From Natronomonas sp. (GTDB lineage: Archaea > Halobacteriota > Halobacteria > Halobacteriales > Haloarculaceae), in NCBI RefSeq assembly GCF_028274965.1, contig NZ_JAQCNO010000071.1, positions 1-64,000 of the forward strand: 64,000 nucleotides of DNA, in the 5' to 3' direction. The notes under the pieces are model-generated. The model was not told the DNA's origin. It saw nothing but the letters and a program-made list of their open reading frames with translations, and searched no databases. The position numbers and the translations under genes are program-made. Shown here one piece after another: positions 52,093 through 60,580 of the stretch (the stretch's first letter is position 1; each line of letters starts with the position of its first letter).

Positions 52093-52122
52093 ATGCGCCG
52101 GTCGATCGGGGTGAGAGCGTGA
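52093..52122 (+). CDS. Nine-codon leader ORF (possible)
   Basis: An ATG at 52093 opens the ORF MRRSIGVRA, whose TGA at 52120-52122 overlaps the GTG start of the RecA-like gene. It begins within two bases of the predicted transcription start, so ribosomes would meet it first and could be passed to the GTG. It may instead be chance. No similarity is expected for such a length. Confidence 0.35.
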   Translation: MRRSIGVRA

Positions 52123-53153
52123 GCGACGACGACTGGTTCGAGAGCGGATCGGATTCCCCGAACAGAGAGGCGCGCGACGACGACTGGTTCGAGGGCGACG
52201 AGCCCTCCGAGGAGCCCGCGGACGAAGAGGCGACGCCGGGACCCGAGGAGTCGCCGTTCGGCGGGGGTGGCGGAGGCGGCGAGCCGTCGATGGACGACTT
52301 CGAGGCCGCTTTCGACGCCGGCACAAGCGCGGGCGGCGGGGGGGGCGAGCCGTCGGTGGACGACTTCGAAGCCGCCTTCGACACCGGCACGAGCGCTGGC
52401 GGCGGGGGGGGCGATCCGGCCGGAGACGACGAGGGGTTCGACGAGGAGTTCGAGTCGGACATCCCCCGGTTGGACCTCGGGATCACGGGCCTCGACGAGA
52501 TGATCCAAGGCGGCGTTCCGAAGCGCTCTCTCATGGTCGCCATGGGGTCGGCCGGAACCGGAAAGACCACGTTCGGGCTGCAGTTCCTCCAGTACGGGAT
52601 CGCCAACGGCGAGCGGGGGATCTACATCACCCTCGAGGAGACCGAGTCGGCGATCCGGCAGGCGGCGGTCGAGAAGGGGTGGCCCTTCGACGAGTACATC
52701 GAGGACGACCGCCTCGCGATCGTCGATCTCGACCCCGTCGAGATGGCAAACAGCCTCAGGTCGATCGGGAACGACCTCCCGCGGCTCATCGAACGTTTCG
52801 ATGCCGACAGGCTCGTCCTCGATTCGGTGTCGCTCCTCGAGATGATGTACGACTCCCCGTCGCGCCGCCGGACGGAGGTGTTCGAGTTCGCCCGCTCGCT
52901 CAAGCAGGTCGGGGTCACGGCGATGGTGACGAGCGAGGCGAGCGACGAGGACGACTACACCTCGAAGTACGGCATCATCGAGTACCTCACGGACGCGGTC
53001 TTCGTGCTGCAGTACGTGCGCTCGGAGTTCCAGGAGACGCGGCTCGCAGTCGAGATACAGAAGATACGGAACGCGAACCACTCCAGAGAGACCAAGCCCT
53101 ACGAGATCACCGGCGAGGGGATCTCGGTCTACCGGCAGGCGAGCATCTTCTGA
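52119..53153 (+). CDS. KaiC/RecA-superfamily ATPase with N-terminal repeats
   Basis: The 344-residue protein has an acidic, glycine-rich N-terminal region with a 22-residue unit (EPSMDDFEAAFDAGTSAGG type) repeated in tandem, with a partial third copy. The KaiC-like ATPase domain begins at RLDLGITGLDEMIQGGVPKR. Walker A is GSAGTGKTT, and Walker B is in DADRLVLDSVSLLEM. Related single-domain ATPases are common in haloarchaea, often beside signal transduction genes, with unclear roles. The start is GTG at 52119 (MSDDDWFESG). It is divergent from nadK. Confidence 0.85.
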   Translation: MSDDDWFESGSDSPNREARDDDWFEGDEPSEEPADEEATPGPEESPFGGGGGGGEPSMDDFEAAFDAGTSAGGGGGEPSVDDFEAAFDTGTSAGGGGGDPAGDDEGFDEEFESDIPRLDLGITGLDEMIQGGVPKRSLMVAMGSAGTGKTTFGLQFLQYGIANGERGIYITLEETESAIRQAAVEKGWPFDEYIEDDRLAIVDLDPVEMANSLRSIGNDLPRLIERFDADRLVLDSVSLLEMMYDSPSRRRTEVFEFARSLKQVGVTAMVTSEASDEDDYTSKYGIIEYLTDAVFVLQYVRSEFQETRLAVEIQKIRNANHSRETKPYEITGEGISVYRQASIF

Positions 53154-53227
53154 TCGGACCGCGAGGCGGCCGGGGCGGCCGCGCGGAACCCGACCGACTT
53201 TTCAACGCATCGGCGGCTACGTGTGGT

Positions 53228-53953
53228 ATGGCGAAACAGCCGCACCTCCTCGTCGAACCGGGCGACGTGGCCGATGTCGCGTTGGTGCCCGGCGATCCCG
53301 GGCGCGTCGATCGGATCGCCGAGCACTGCGAGGACGCCGAGACGATCGCACAGAACCGCGAGTACAAACTCGTCAACGCGACCTACGAGGGGTCCGCGGT
53401 GACGGTCTGTTCGACGGGGATCGGGTCACCCTCGGCGGCCATCGCCGCCGAGGAACTCGCCGCGGTCGGCGCCGAGACGTTCATCCGGGTGGGGACGACG
53501 GGAGCCTTACAGCCGGGGATCGAGATCGGCGACACGGTCGTCGCGACCGGCGCGGCCAAAGACGAGGGGACGACGAAACGCTACGAGGACGCGACGGTGC
53601 CGGCCGTTGCGGAGTACGGAACCCTCTCGGCGCTCGTCGCGGCGGCGGAGACGCGCAACGCGCCGGTCCACGTCGGGCCGATCGCGACCGACGACGCCTA
53701 CTACGCCGAGACGGACGAGTACGTCGAGGCGTGGTCCGACGCCGGGTTGCTCTGCGTGGAGATGGAGGCCGCGGCGCTGTTTACCCTCGCGCGCCGGAAG
53801 GGACTCGCCGCCGGCGCGATCTGTACGGTCGACGGGAACCTGATCGAGGGCACACAGAAGGGCGAGACGGACGACGACGAACTCCCCGAGAAGGCGAAAA
53901 ACAACGTCGATCGCGCGATCCGGATCGCCCTTGAGGCCGCGGCGACGCTGTGA
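53228..53953 (+). CDS. udp: Nucleoside (uridine/purine) phosphorylase
   Basis: The 241-residue protein shows the NP-I family motifs: LVPGDPGRVDRIAEHC (phosphate site), GIGSPSAAIAAEELAAVGAE, RVGTTGALQPGIEIGD and LCVEMEAAALFTLARRKGLA. It phosphorolyses nucleosides to base and ribose-1-phosphate; haloarchaeal members act on uridine or guanosine and feed ribose-bisphosphate pathways. The exact base cannot be read from sequence. It follows the KaiC-like gene with its own T-rich element (CTTTTCAAC, around 53199-53207). Confidence 0.9.
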   Translation: MAKQPHLLVEPGDVADVALVPGDPGRVDRIAEHCEDAETIAQNREYKLVNATYEGSAVTVCSTGIGSPSAAIAAEELAAVGAETFIRVGTTGALQPGIEIGDTVVATGAAKDEGTTKRYEDATVPAVAEYGTLSALVAAAETRNAPVHVGPIATDDAYYAETDEYVEAWSDAGLLCVEMEAAALFTLARRKGLAAGAICTVDGNLIEGTQKGETDDDELPEKAKNNVDRAIRIALEAAATL

Positions 53954-54007
53954 GACCGGCCCGCCTCGCGTCGTTGGCCGGCGTCGCCCGCCGTCTGAGG
54001 CGTCCTG

Positions 54008-55201
54008 TCAGTTCGGTCGCCCCTCGGAGCCGGTATCGAGGATCCGGTCGATCACGCGCTCGGGGTTGTCGTTGCCGAACGCCGATTCGACGAGCAGGCG
54101 ACCGCCGAGAACGGCCGGGCTCATCACGACGTCCGCGCCCGCCCGGCGGAGCTTGCGGACGTTCTCGCGTTCGGTCGCCGCGGCGACGATGCGCAGCCCG
54201 GGGTTGAGTTCCCTCGCCGTCAGCACCGCCATCGCGTCCTGGGCGTCGTCGTTGGTCGCGACGATGAGCGCCCTTGCGCGTTCGATGCGGACGAGTTCGA
54301 GCGGGGCCTCGTCGCTGGGGTTGGCCGTCACGACCTCGTGGCCGCGGTCGCGGAGCCGTTTCGCGTCCGCCTCCTCGCGGACGATGACGACGACGTCGGT
54401 TCCGTCGAGGCTCTCGAGGATCGGTTCCGTGAGATCGCCGTATCCGGTGACGATGTAGTGTTCGTCGAGTAGGTCGAGCTGTTTGTCGTTCATGTTTCCG
54501 AGTGCGGTCGCGAGGCGGGCTTCGATGAGCGGGCCGAGGAGCGTTCCGAGGGCGACGCCGAAGCTGGCGACGCCGGTAAAGAGGACGGACATCGAAAAGA
54601 GCCGGCCGATCTGCGTCGTCGCGGTGAGGTCGCCGTACCCGACCGTCGAGGCCGTCACGAGGGTGAAGTAGAACGCGTCGAGGACCGTGTCGACATGGTT
54701 GAACTCCTCGCGCAGGGCGTACGTCCCGACGGTGCCGTACGCCTGCACCCCGACGACGGCGGCGAGAGACGCCAGTTGGGTCGTCGTGAGGTCTACGGTC
54801 CGATCGAAGAACCGACGGTTGATCCCGACGGCCGGCAGGGCGAGCGCCGACACGGCGACGAGCGGAAACGACAGGAGACTGGACTGGACGAGCCCCTGTA
54901 GCCCGGTGATCGGCAGCAGCACGATCGCCGAGTACCACGCCGACCGGTAGCCGCGCCGGAGGCCGTACACGCTCAACAGCATCAGAAAGCCGGTCATCGC
55001 CCCGGTGAACCCCGCCGTCCGGGCCGCGATCTCGGGGACGTACACCGCGAGCGGGCCGGAGACGGACGTCGAGCCGATGTTGACGATCCCGGTGACGATC
55101 GAGAGCACCGCGACGAGGGCGGTCAGAAAGACCGCCGCGCGCGTTCGAACGGGGGCGAAGCGGTCGGCGTCGTGTCGCTCTCTCGGTTCGGGGCCCGCCA
55201 T
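54008..55201 (-). CDS. Potassium channel with RCK (TrkA-N) domain
   Basis: The 397-residue protein has several N-terminal helices, then a two-helix pore module with the K+ selectivity filter in TASTVGYGDLTATTQIG. A cytoplasmic RCK domain follows (HYIVTGYGDLTEPILESLDG, then RARALIVATNDDAQDAMAVL). The usual GxGxxG nucleotide loop is changed to GYGDLTE, so NAD binding may be lost. Start at the ATG at 55201; a TTG nine codons upstream is less likely. It is divergent from two genes with TrkA-C domains, which suggests a common ion-handling role. Confidence 0.92.
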   Translation of the reverse strand: MAGPEPRERHDADRFAPVRTRAAVFLTALVAVLSIVTGIVNIGSTSVSGPLAVYVPEIAARTAGFTGAMTGFLMLLSVYGLRRGYRSAWYSAIVLLPITGLQGLVQSSLLSFPLVAVSALALPAVGINRRFFDRTVDLTTTQLASLAAVVGVQAYGTVGTYALREEFNHVDTVLDAFYFTLVTASTVGYGDLTATTQIGRLFSMSVLFTGVASFGVALGTLLGPLIEARLATALGNMNDKQLDLLDEHYIVTGYGDLTEPILESLDGTDVVVIVREEADAKRLRDRGHEVVTANPSDEAPLELVRIERARALIVATNDDAQDAMAVLTARELNPGLRIVAAATERENVRKLRRAGADVVMSPAVLGGRLLVESAFGNDNPERVIDRILDTGSEGRPN

Positions 55202-55367
55202 CGGCCGCAGTTCCCGGCCGAGCGACAATAACGCATCGTTGTCGGGGCGCTACCGTCCCCGGGTCGGGTCGTATCGGGCGAGGCGGGGCAGGGCGGGGCA
55301 AGGCGACACCGACCGGACCGCCGGAGCCGAACCGCACGGAAGCGGCGAAACCGGTCGCCGGCGGGCG

Positions 55368-55382
55368 ACAGTAGTTTATTCC
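55368..55382 (+). promoter_or_regulatory. TATA-type promoter of the TrkA-C gene pair
   Basis: ACAGTAGTTTATTCC is centred about 27 bases before the ATG at 55403, which predicts a leaderless mRNA for both TrkA-C genes. Confidence 0.6.
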
Positions 55383-55402
55383 GGGGCGGTGTCGGTACCG
55401 CC

Positions 55403-56629
55403 ATGACGCAGCCGCTTCCGGTCGAGATCGTCTTCGGGATCTATCTCGGCGTGCTCACGGGGATGCTTCCCGCGCTCGTGTCGTGGGGGCTCGGCTTTCT
55501 GTTCAAGTACGTCACCGGCGTCTCGATCCCCGCCTTCGGCGTCGTCGTCCTCGCGTTGGCGCTTGCGGGGATCAACGGCGGGCTGTTGGCGCTGAACGAC
55601 CCGGCGGTGCTCGAGTCGGGGCTTCGGGTCGTCATCGCGCTCATCGTCGTCCTGATGCTCTCGCTGTACGCGCACTCGAAGGGGGACGCGATGGGCGCGA
55701 CGATGCCCAAGCGGATCTCGTTCGGAACGATCCGCGATCGGACCCTCTCGAGCGACGTCGTCGAGCTGATCGGCTCCCGCGGGGAGGTCCGGATCGAGGT
55801 CGTCGGCAGCGTCGCCAACATGGAGGGGTATCCCCCGCTGTCGGAGGCGACGAGGGCGGAGATCGAAACGGGCGAGTGGCGGCTGCCGGCGGACCTGCCG
55901 ATCTCCGAGCTCGAGACGCGCTTTGCCGACCGCCTGCGGACCGAACTCGACTTAGCGGACGTCTCGGTCGGCATCGACGATCACGGCCGAGCGACGGTCG
56001 TCGCCGCGCCGCCGCTGTCGGGCGTCTCCAAGCGCGTTCCGACCGGGAAGCGCGCCGTGTCGGTCGACGGACTGGTCCCGACCGGGGTCGCCCGCGGCGA
56101 TCGGGTGCTCGTCGTCGCGGACGACGCGGAGATCGCGGGGACGGTGATCGCCGCAAGATCGTCCCCGGAGCGCGAGGGGGCGGCGAAACCGGAGGCGAAG
56201 GCGGACGGCGGAGCGCCGAGCGACGCGGGAGCCGCCGCACAGACCCCGGCACCGGCGGCGACGGGCGGGAACGGGCGGGTGACCGTCGCGGTCGACCGGG
56301 CGAACGCCGACGAGTTGCTCGGCGTCGACCGGGCGAAGGTGGTCGTGTTGGCCCGCGGGACGAGACGCGAGTTCGAGCTCGTTTCGATGCTCCGGCGGGC
56401 CGGCAAGCGGTTCCGGACGGTGACGCTGGGACCGACGGGCGCGTTGGTCGGCTCGACGATCGGACGCGCCGACGTCCGCGAGGCGCACGGCGTTGCGGTG
56501 TTGGCGATAAAGCGATCGGACGGCTGGGTCGTCGCCCCCCGCGGGAGCGCCGAGTTGCGGGCCGGCGACGAGCTCTTCGTCGTCGGGAAACGCGACGCGC
56601 TCGACGCCTTCGAGGGGGTGGCCGCGTGA
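55403..56629 (+). CDS. Membrane protein with TrkA-C (RCK-C) domains, 408 aa
   Basis: The protein has three N-terminal membrane helices (e.g. IVFGIYLGVLTGMLPALVSW and VVVLALALAGINGGLLAL) and a long cytoplasmic part. Its C-terminal 80 residues are an RCK-C/TrkA-C fold (TLGPTGALVGSTIGRADVRE, LRAGDELFVVGKRDALDA). An Ala/Pro linker divides the soluble part. Such proteins are found next to K+ channels and transporters in haloarchaea and may gate or sense ligands. The stop overlaps the next start by four bases (GTGA). Confidence 0.8.
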   Translation: MTQPLPVEIVFGIYLGVLTGMLPALVSWGLGFLFKYVTGVSIPAFGVVVLALALAGINGGLLALNDPAVLESGLRVVIALIVVLMLSLYAHSKGDAMGATMPKRISFGTIRDRTLSSDVVELIGSRGEVRIEVVGSVANMEGYPPLSEATRAEIETGEWRLPADLPISELETRFADRLRTELDLADVSVGIDDHGRATVVAAPPLSGVSKRVPTGKRAVSVDGLVPTGVARGDRVLVVADDAEIAGTVIAARSSPEREGAAKPEAKADGGAPSDAGAAAQTPAPAATGGNGRVTVAVDRANADELLGVDRAKVVVLARGTRREFELVSMLRRAGKRFRTVTLGPTGALVGSTIGRADVREAHGVAVLAIKRSDGWVVAPRGSAELRAGDELFVVGKRDALDAFEGVAA

Positions 56630-57807
56630 GCGTTCTCCTCGGGGGATCGACCGTCTTCGGGGCGTTCCTGCTCGACGTCACCAGGGCGATCGTGTTCGTC
56701 GCCGTCGCCGCCGTCGCCGGGGGGCTCGTCGGTGTCCTGTACCGGTGGTACGCCGGCGAGCGCGTCGCCGACGGGCTGGCGGTGCTCGTCGGACTCGGCG
56801 TCGTGGCGCTGTATCTGAACACGGCGGGCGCGCTCGGGGAGGTCATCGGCGGCGACATCGAACTGTTGGCCGTCCAGACGGCCGTATTCAACACGGTCAC
56901 GTTCGTCTTCGCGGGCGGAGCGGCCGTGGGTGGGAGCCGCCTCGGCGACCGGATCGGGGCGGGGCTTTTCGCCGTCTCCGGCGGGGACCGCCTCGATCGC
57001 GACGTGAGCCGCATCGTGCGAACGGTCGGGCGCGTGACGACGGTCGAGGTTCCCGAGGAGATCGGCGACATGGAGGGATACGACCCCGTCGACGGCGCGA
57101 CGAAGGGGAAACTCGCCGGCCAGACGCTCGTGTTCCCGCGGCGGTTGACCGTCGAGGAGCTCCGGAGCCGGCTCAAAGAGCGCCTCCGAACCGACTACGG
57201 CGTCGGTCACGTCGACGTCGACGTCGACGAGGAGGGCACCGTCGGGTATCTCGTCTTGGGCGCCCGCGAGTCCGGGATCGGGGTGACGCTCCCGCCGGGG
57301 AGCGCGGCGGTCGCGATCGAGGCCGACCCGCCGAACAACGCGAGCCCGGGCGATTCGATCGAGGTGTGGACGGACGGCGATCCCGGCGCGGGGACGGAGC
57401 CCAAGCGCGTGACGACGGCGGAGCTCCGCGGTGCCGTCGGGGACGTCGTCACCGTGGTGACCGACGAGGCCGACGCGAAGCGCCTGGACACGGGGCGGCG
57501 ATACCGGCTTGTCACACTCCCGCTGGAGGCCAAGGTCGACCGGGAGTTCGCCGCGAAACTCCGGGCGGCCGAGGAGACGATGGGCGCAACGACGGTCGCC
57601 GAGGGGAGCGCACTCGTCGGCAGCCCCGTCGGGGCGCTCGACGTTGCGGTCGTGGCCGTGCGGGCTCTCGACGGCGACGTCGTTGCGATCCCGACGCGGG
57701 GGCGGCCGATCGCCGCCGGCGAGACGATCTACGCGGTCGGTCGCCCGGATCGGTTCCGGAAACTCGAGGCCGCCGCGGGGTCGCCCGCCGTCGCTGGCGG
57801 CGACTGA
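56626..57807 (+). CDS. Membrane protein with TrkA-C domain, 393 aa
   Basis: GTG start at 56626, overlapping the previous stop. Three membrane helices come first (LDVTRAIVFVAVAAVAGGLV, ADGLAVLVGLGVVALYLNTA and AVFNTVTFVFAGGAAVGGS). The soluble part repeats the plan of the upstream protein: IGDMEGYDPVDGATKGKLAG matches VANMEGYPPLSEATRAEIET there, and the C-terminus is again TrkA-C-like (VAEGSALVGSPVGALDVAVV, IAAGETIYAVGR). The two genes are paralogues arranged in tandem. Confidence 0.8.
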   Translation: MSVLLGGSTVFGAFLLDVTRAIVFVAVAAVAGGLVGVLYRWYAGERVADGLAVLVGLGVVALYLNTAGALGEVIGGDIELLAVQTAVFNTVTFVFAGGAAVGGSRLGDRIGAGLFAVSGGDRLDRDVSRIVRTVGRVTTVEVPEEIGDMEGYDPVDGATKGKLAGQTLVFPRRLTVEELRSRLKERLRTDYGVGHVDVDVDEEGTVGYLVLGARESGIGVTLPPGSAAVAIEADPPNNASPGDSIEVWTDGDPGAGTEPKRVTTAELRGAVGDVVTVVTDEADAKRLDTGRRYRLVTLPLEAKVDREFAAKLRAAEETMGATTVAEGSALVGSPVGALDVAVVAVRALDGDVVAIPTRGRPIAAGETIYAVGRPDRFRKLEAAAGSPAVAGGD

Positions 57808-57914
57808 TCGCGTCCGGTGACGGAGACACCGGCGCCGACACCGGGGACGGAAACGAGGACGGGGAGCCGGCGCGTATCCGTTACACACAAGCCCGGTGAC
57901 GGCCGAGTACGGAC

Positions 57915-58250
57915 ATGCCCGACAACCCTATCGATCCGAGCGAGATCGGCGAGGGGGACGCCCCGCCGGTCGCGGAGGCCCCCTACAAGATCATCTTCGA
58001 GGCGAACAAGTGCATCGCGGCCGGCAAGTGCGCCGAGGTCTCCGCGAACTGGGAGATGGACATCACGACCGGGATCGCCAAGCCGACCGTGTACTTCTTC
58101 GACGAGTCGGATCTGGCGCACAACGTCGATGCGGCCGAGGCGTGTCCGGCGAAGAAGGACCGCGGCGTTATCCACGTCGTCGACCGGCGGACGAACGAGG
58201 AGATCGCGCCCGATCCCGACGGTAGCGGGGCGCTCTCCGTCGACTGGTAG
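57915..58250 (+). CDS. Ferredoxin-like iron-sulfur protein, 111 aa
   Basis: The product starts MPDNPIDPSEIGEGDAPPVA and has three cysteines, Cys33 and Cys39 in NKCIAAGKCAEV (Cx5C) and Cys77 in EACPAKKDRG. The Cx5C...CP pattern is that of single-cluster [3Fe-4S] (or modified [4Fe-4S]) ferredoxins such as those serving cytochromes P450. Haloarchaea have this acidic form in addition to the plant-type [2Fe-2S] ferredoxin. It is a soluble electron carrier; its partner is not nearby. Confidence 0.85.
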   Translation: MPDNPIDPSEIGEGDAPPVAEAPYKIIFEANKCIAAGKCAEVSANWEMDITTGIAKPTVYFFDESDLAHNVDAAEACPAKKDRGVIHVVDRRTNEEIAPDPDGSGALSVDW

Positions 58251-58316
58251 GGCCGGACCGCGTCGCACAGAACGGACCGAAACGCCCATGTCCCGGGGCG
58301 ACCGAGTGCCGTGCGC

Positions 58317-58401
58317 GCGAGGGTGGCCGAGTCTGGACAATGGCGGCGGACTTAAGATCCGCTCCCGTAGGGGTCCGTGGGTTCGAATCCCTCCCCTCGC
58401 A
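58317..58401 (+). tRNA. tRNA-Leu (TAA)
   Basis: An 85-nt class II tRNA: acceptor GCGAGGG with CCCTCGC, discriminator A at 58401, anticodon stem GCGGA/TCCGC around CTTAAGA (anticodon TAA at 58353-58355), a long variable arm (TCCCGTAGGGGT region) and T-arm GGGTTCGAATCCC. No intron, no encoded CCA. Confidence 0.95.
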
Positions 58402-58694
58402 CTCGTCGGGTCAAGCGCGCGAGTCTGTGAGCGCACCGGCGGGGACGGTTCTGTTGAGGTGTCCCCGGCGTCGGCCCCCTATTGGAGCGCTCACCGCGGG
58501 TCCGCGAACGCAACAAAAACCCGCATCGAGCGTCGGGACCCACCGGTTTTGTGCTTCGTCGCCGGGAGCGACGCCTCCGGCGGATGGGAGGCCTCAACGG
58601 GACGAGAAGGCGAAAAAACGAGACGACGGGATCGATCGTCGGTCGTCGGTCGTCGGTCGGTGCGGATCGGTGCGGGAAGCGAGCGCGGCCGGCG
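58402..58694. other. Intergenic region without recognisable gene
   Basis: About 290 bases between tRNA-Leu and the 3' end of the thermosome gene. It holds a short tandem of TCGGTCG units near 58640-58660, but no credible ORF or RNA fold. Part of it is the 3' flank of the thermosome mRNA. Confidence 0.6.
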
Positions 58695-60395
58695 TTACAT
58701 CATGCCGCCCATGCCGCCGCCCATACCGCCGCCCATGCCGCCCATGCCGCCGCCCATACCGCCGGCACCGCCGGGGCCGCCCGCGGGGGCGTCATCGTCG
58801 TCGTCATCGGAACTGCCGCCCTTGAGGTCGCCCGCTGCGATGACGTCGTCGATGCGGAGGATCATCACGGCGGCCTCGGTCGCGGACTCGATGGCCTGCG
58901 TCTTCACTTCGAGGGGTTCGACGACGCCCTCGCCCTCCATGTCGATGACCTCGCCGGTGTAGGCGTCGAGGCCGGCGGTGTCGTCGCCGTCGGCGTGTTT
59001 GCTGCGGAGATCGACGAGCGAGTCAATCGGGTCGAGCCCGGCGTTCTCCGCGAGGGTTCGCGGTATGACGTCGACGGCGTCGGCGAAGGCCTCGACGGCG
59101 AGCTGCTCGCGGCCGCCGACGGAGTCGGCGAAGTCGCGGAGCCCGAGCGCGAGGGCGATCTCCGGGGCGCCGCCGCCGGGGAGCACCTGGCCGTTCTGGA
59201 GCGTGGTGCGAACGACGCCGAGGGAGTCCTCGATCGCGCGTTCGATCTCGTCGACGACGTGTTCGGTGCCGCCGCGGAGGATGAGCGTGACCGCGCGGGC
59301 CTCCTCGACGTCCTCGACGAAGATCTTCTCGTCGCCCGCGATCGGCTTTTGGGTGACCGAGCCGGCGAAGCCGAGGTCCTCGGTGGTGATGTCGTCGACG
59401 TTGGAGACGACGCGGCCGCCGGTCGAGCGGGCCAGCGCCTTCATGTCGGATTTCTTCGCGCGGCGGACCGCGAGGATGCCCTCCTGGGCGAGGTAGTGCT
59501 GGGCCATGTCGTCGATGCCTTTCTGGCAGAAGACGACGTCCGCGCCGACCTCGGCGAGCTTGTCGACCATCTCTCGGAGCTGCTGTTCCTCCTGGTCGAG
59601 GAACTGCTGGAGCTGGTCGGGATCGGTGACGTTGACCTCGGCGTCGATCTCGGTCTCCTTGACCTCGATGGGCGTGTCGAGCAGCGCGATGTCGGCGTCC
59701 TCGACGAGGGCGGGCATGTTGTCGTGGACACGCTCCTTGCCGACGAGGACGCCCTCGACGAGTTCGGACTCGTCGACGGCGCCGCCGACGACCTTCTCGA
59801 TCTTGATGTTGTCCGTGTCGATGTCGTCGCCGTCGGCAACCGCGCGGACGGCGTCGACGACGAGACCGGCGAGGAGGCCCTTCGAGGCCTCCGCGCCCTT
59901 GCCGGTCATCGCCGTCGAGGCGATGGACTCGAGGATCTCGGTGTCGTCGGCCTCGACGTCGATCGAGATGTCCTCGAGGATGTCCTTCGCCTCGGCGGCG
60001 GCCTGGCGGTACCCCTGGGCCAGAACCGTCGCGTGGATGTCCTGCTCGAGGAGGTCCTCGGCCTGCGAGAGGAGTTCACCGGCGATGACGACGGAACTCG
60101 TCGTCCCGTCGCCGACCTCCTCCTCCTGTGTCTCGGCGACCTCGACGATCATGTTCGCCGCCGGGTGTTCGATGTCCATCTCGCCGAGGATGGTGACGCC
60201 GTCGTTCGTGACGACGACGTTGCCCGTCGAGTCGACGAGCATCTTGTCCATCCCTTTCGGCCCGAGCGTCGTCCGTACGGACTCGCTCACGGCCTTGCCG
60301 GCCGTGATGTTCATCGACTGCGCGTCGCGGCCGGAGGTTCGCTGGCTCTCCTCGGAGAGGACTATCATCGGCTGGTTGCCCATCTGCTGTGACAT
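58695..60395 (-). CDS. thsA: Thermosome subunit (group II chaperonin)
   Basis: The 566-residue protein starts [20 protein letters not shown] and has the chaperonin motifs [57 protein letters not shown] and [14 protein letters not shown]. The C-terminal end is a Gly-Gly-Met repeat tail as in other haloarchaeal CCT subunits. The complex folds proteins inside an ATP-driven double ring. Haloarchaea have up to three paralogues; which one this is cannot be fixed, so the symbol is only by family. The start is set by the promoter. Confidence 0.95.
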   Translation of the reverse strand: MSQQMGNQPMIVLSEESQRTSGRDAQSMNITAGKAVSESVRTTLGPKGMDKMLVDSTGNVVVTNDGVTILGEMDIEHPAANMIVEVAETQEEEVGDGTTSSVVIAGELLSQAEDLLEQDIHATVLAQGYRQAAAEAKDILEDISIDVEADDTEILESIASTAMTGKGAEASKGLLAGLVVDAVRAVADGDDIDTDNIKIEKVVGGAVDESELVEGVLVGKERVHDNMPALVEDADIALLDTPIEVKETEIDAEVNVTDPDQLQQFLDQEEQQLREMVDKLAEVGADVVFCQKGIDDMAQHYLAQEGILAVRRAKKSDMKALARSTGGRVVSNVDDITTEDLGFAGSVTQKPIAGDEKIFVEDVEEARAVTLILRGGTEHVVDEIERAIEDSLGVVRTTLQNGQVLPGGGAPEIALALGLRDFADSVGGREQLAVEAFADAVDVIPRTLAENAGLDPIDSLVDLRSKHADGDDTAGLDAYTGEVIDMEGEGVVEPLEVKTQAIESATEAAVMILRIDDVIAAGDLKGGSSDDDDDDAPAGGPGGAGGMGGGMGGMGGGMGGGMGGMM

Positions 60396-60417
60396 AATCG
60401 TCTGAATGATTGTCTGT

Positions 60418-60434
60418 GGTTCTATATAAACTTT
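60418..60434 (-). promoter_or_regulatory. TATA-type promoter of the thermosome gene
   Basis: The minus strand reads AGTTTATATAGA, preceded by TTTCAGAAA (complement of 60433-60441, a short palindrome where heat-shock promoters of cct genes have conserved bases). The TATA centre is about 30 bases before the ATG at 60395. Heat-shock control is inferred. Confidence 0.65.
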
Positions 60435-60499
60435 TCTGAAACCGGGAGGCCGAAACCACCCGACGTGCCGCCGATACCCATGAGAGACGCACACACGAA

Positions 60500-60512
60500 A
60501 CGTATATATACG
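60500..60512. promoter_or_regulatory. Palindromic TATA element, CGTATATATACG
   Basis: CGTATATATACG at about 60501-60512 is a perfect palindrome with ACGAAA on its left, like a BRE. It could have driven the now broken GMC gene (ATG 69 bases on) or act upstream of the thermosome promoter. Confidence 0.4.
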
Positions 60513-60580
60513 ATGACATTGCGCGCCGGGCGTTCGGGCGCCGTCGGACGGTTTATCCTGTCCCATCTCTACGCGGGACG

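Noticed and set aside
51981-53081. Long N-terminal extension of NAD kinase
   Set aside because: The extension is the antisense of the KaiC-like gene and includes Gly/Pro/Ala repeats from its 66-bp units; MHLGIVAK is the normal NAD kinase start.
58625-58665. Short tandem TCGGTCG repeats
   Set aside because: Only a few imperfect copies; likely slippage in GC-rich intergenic DNA.
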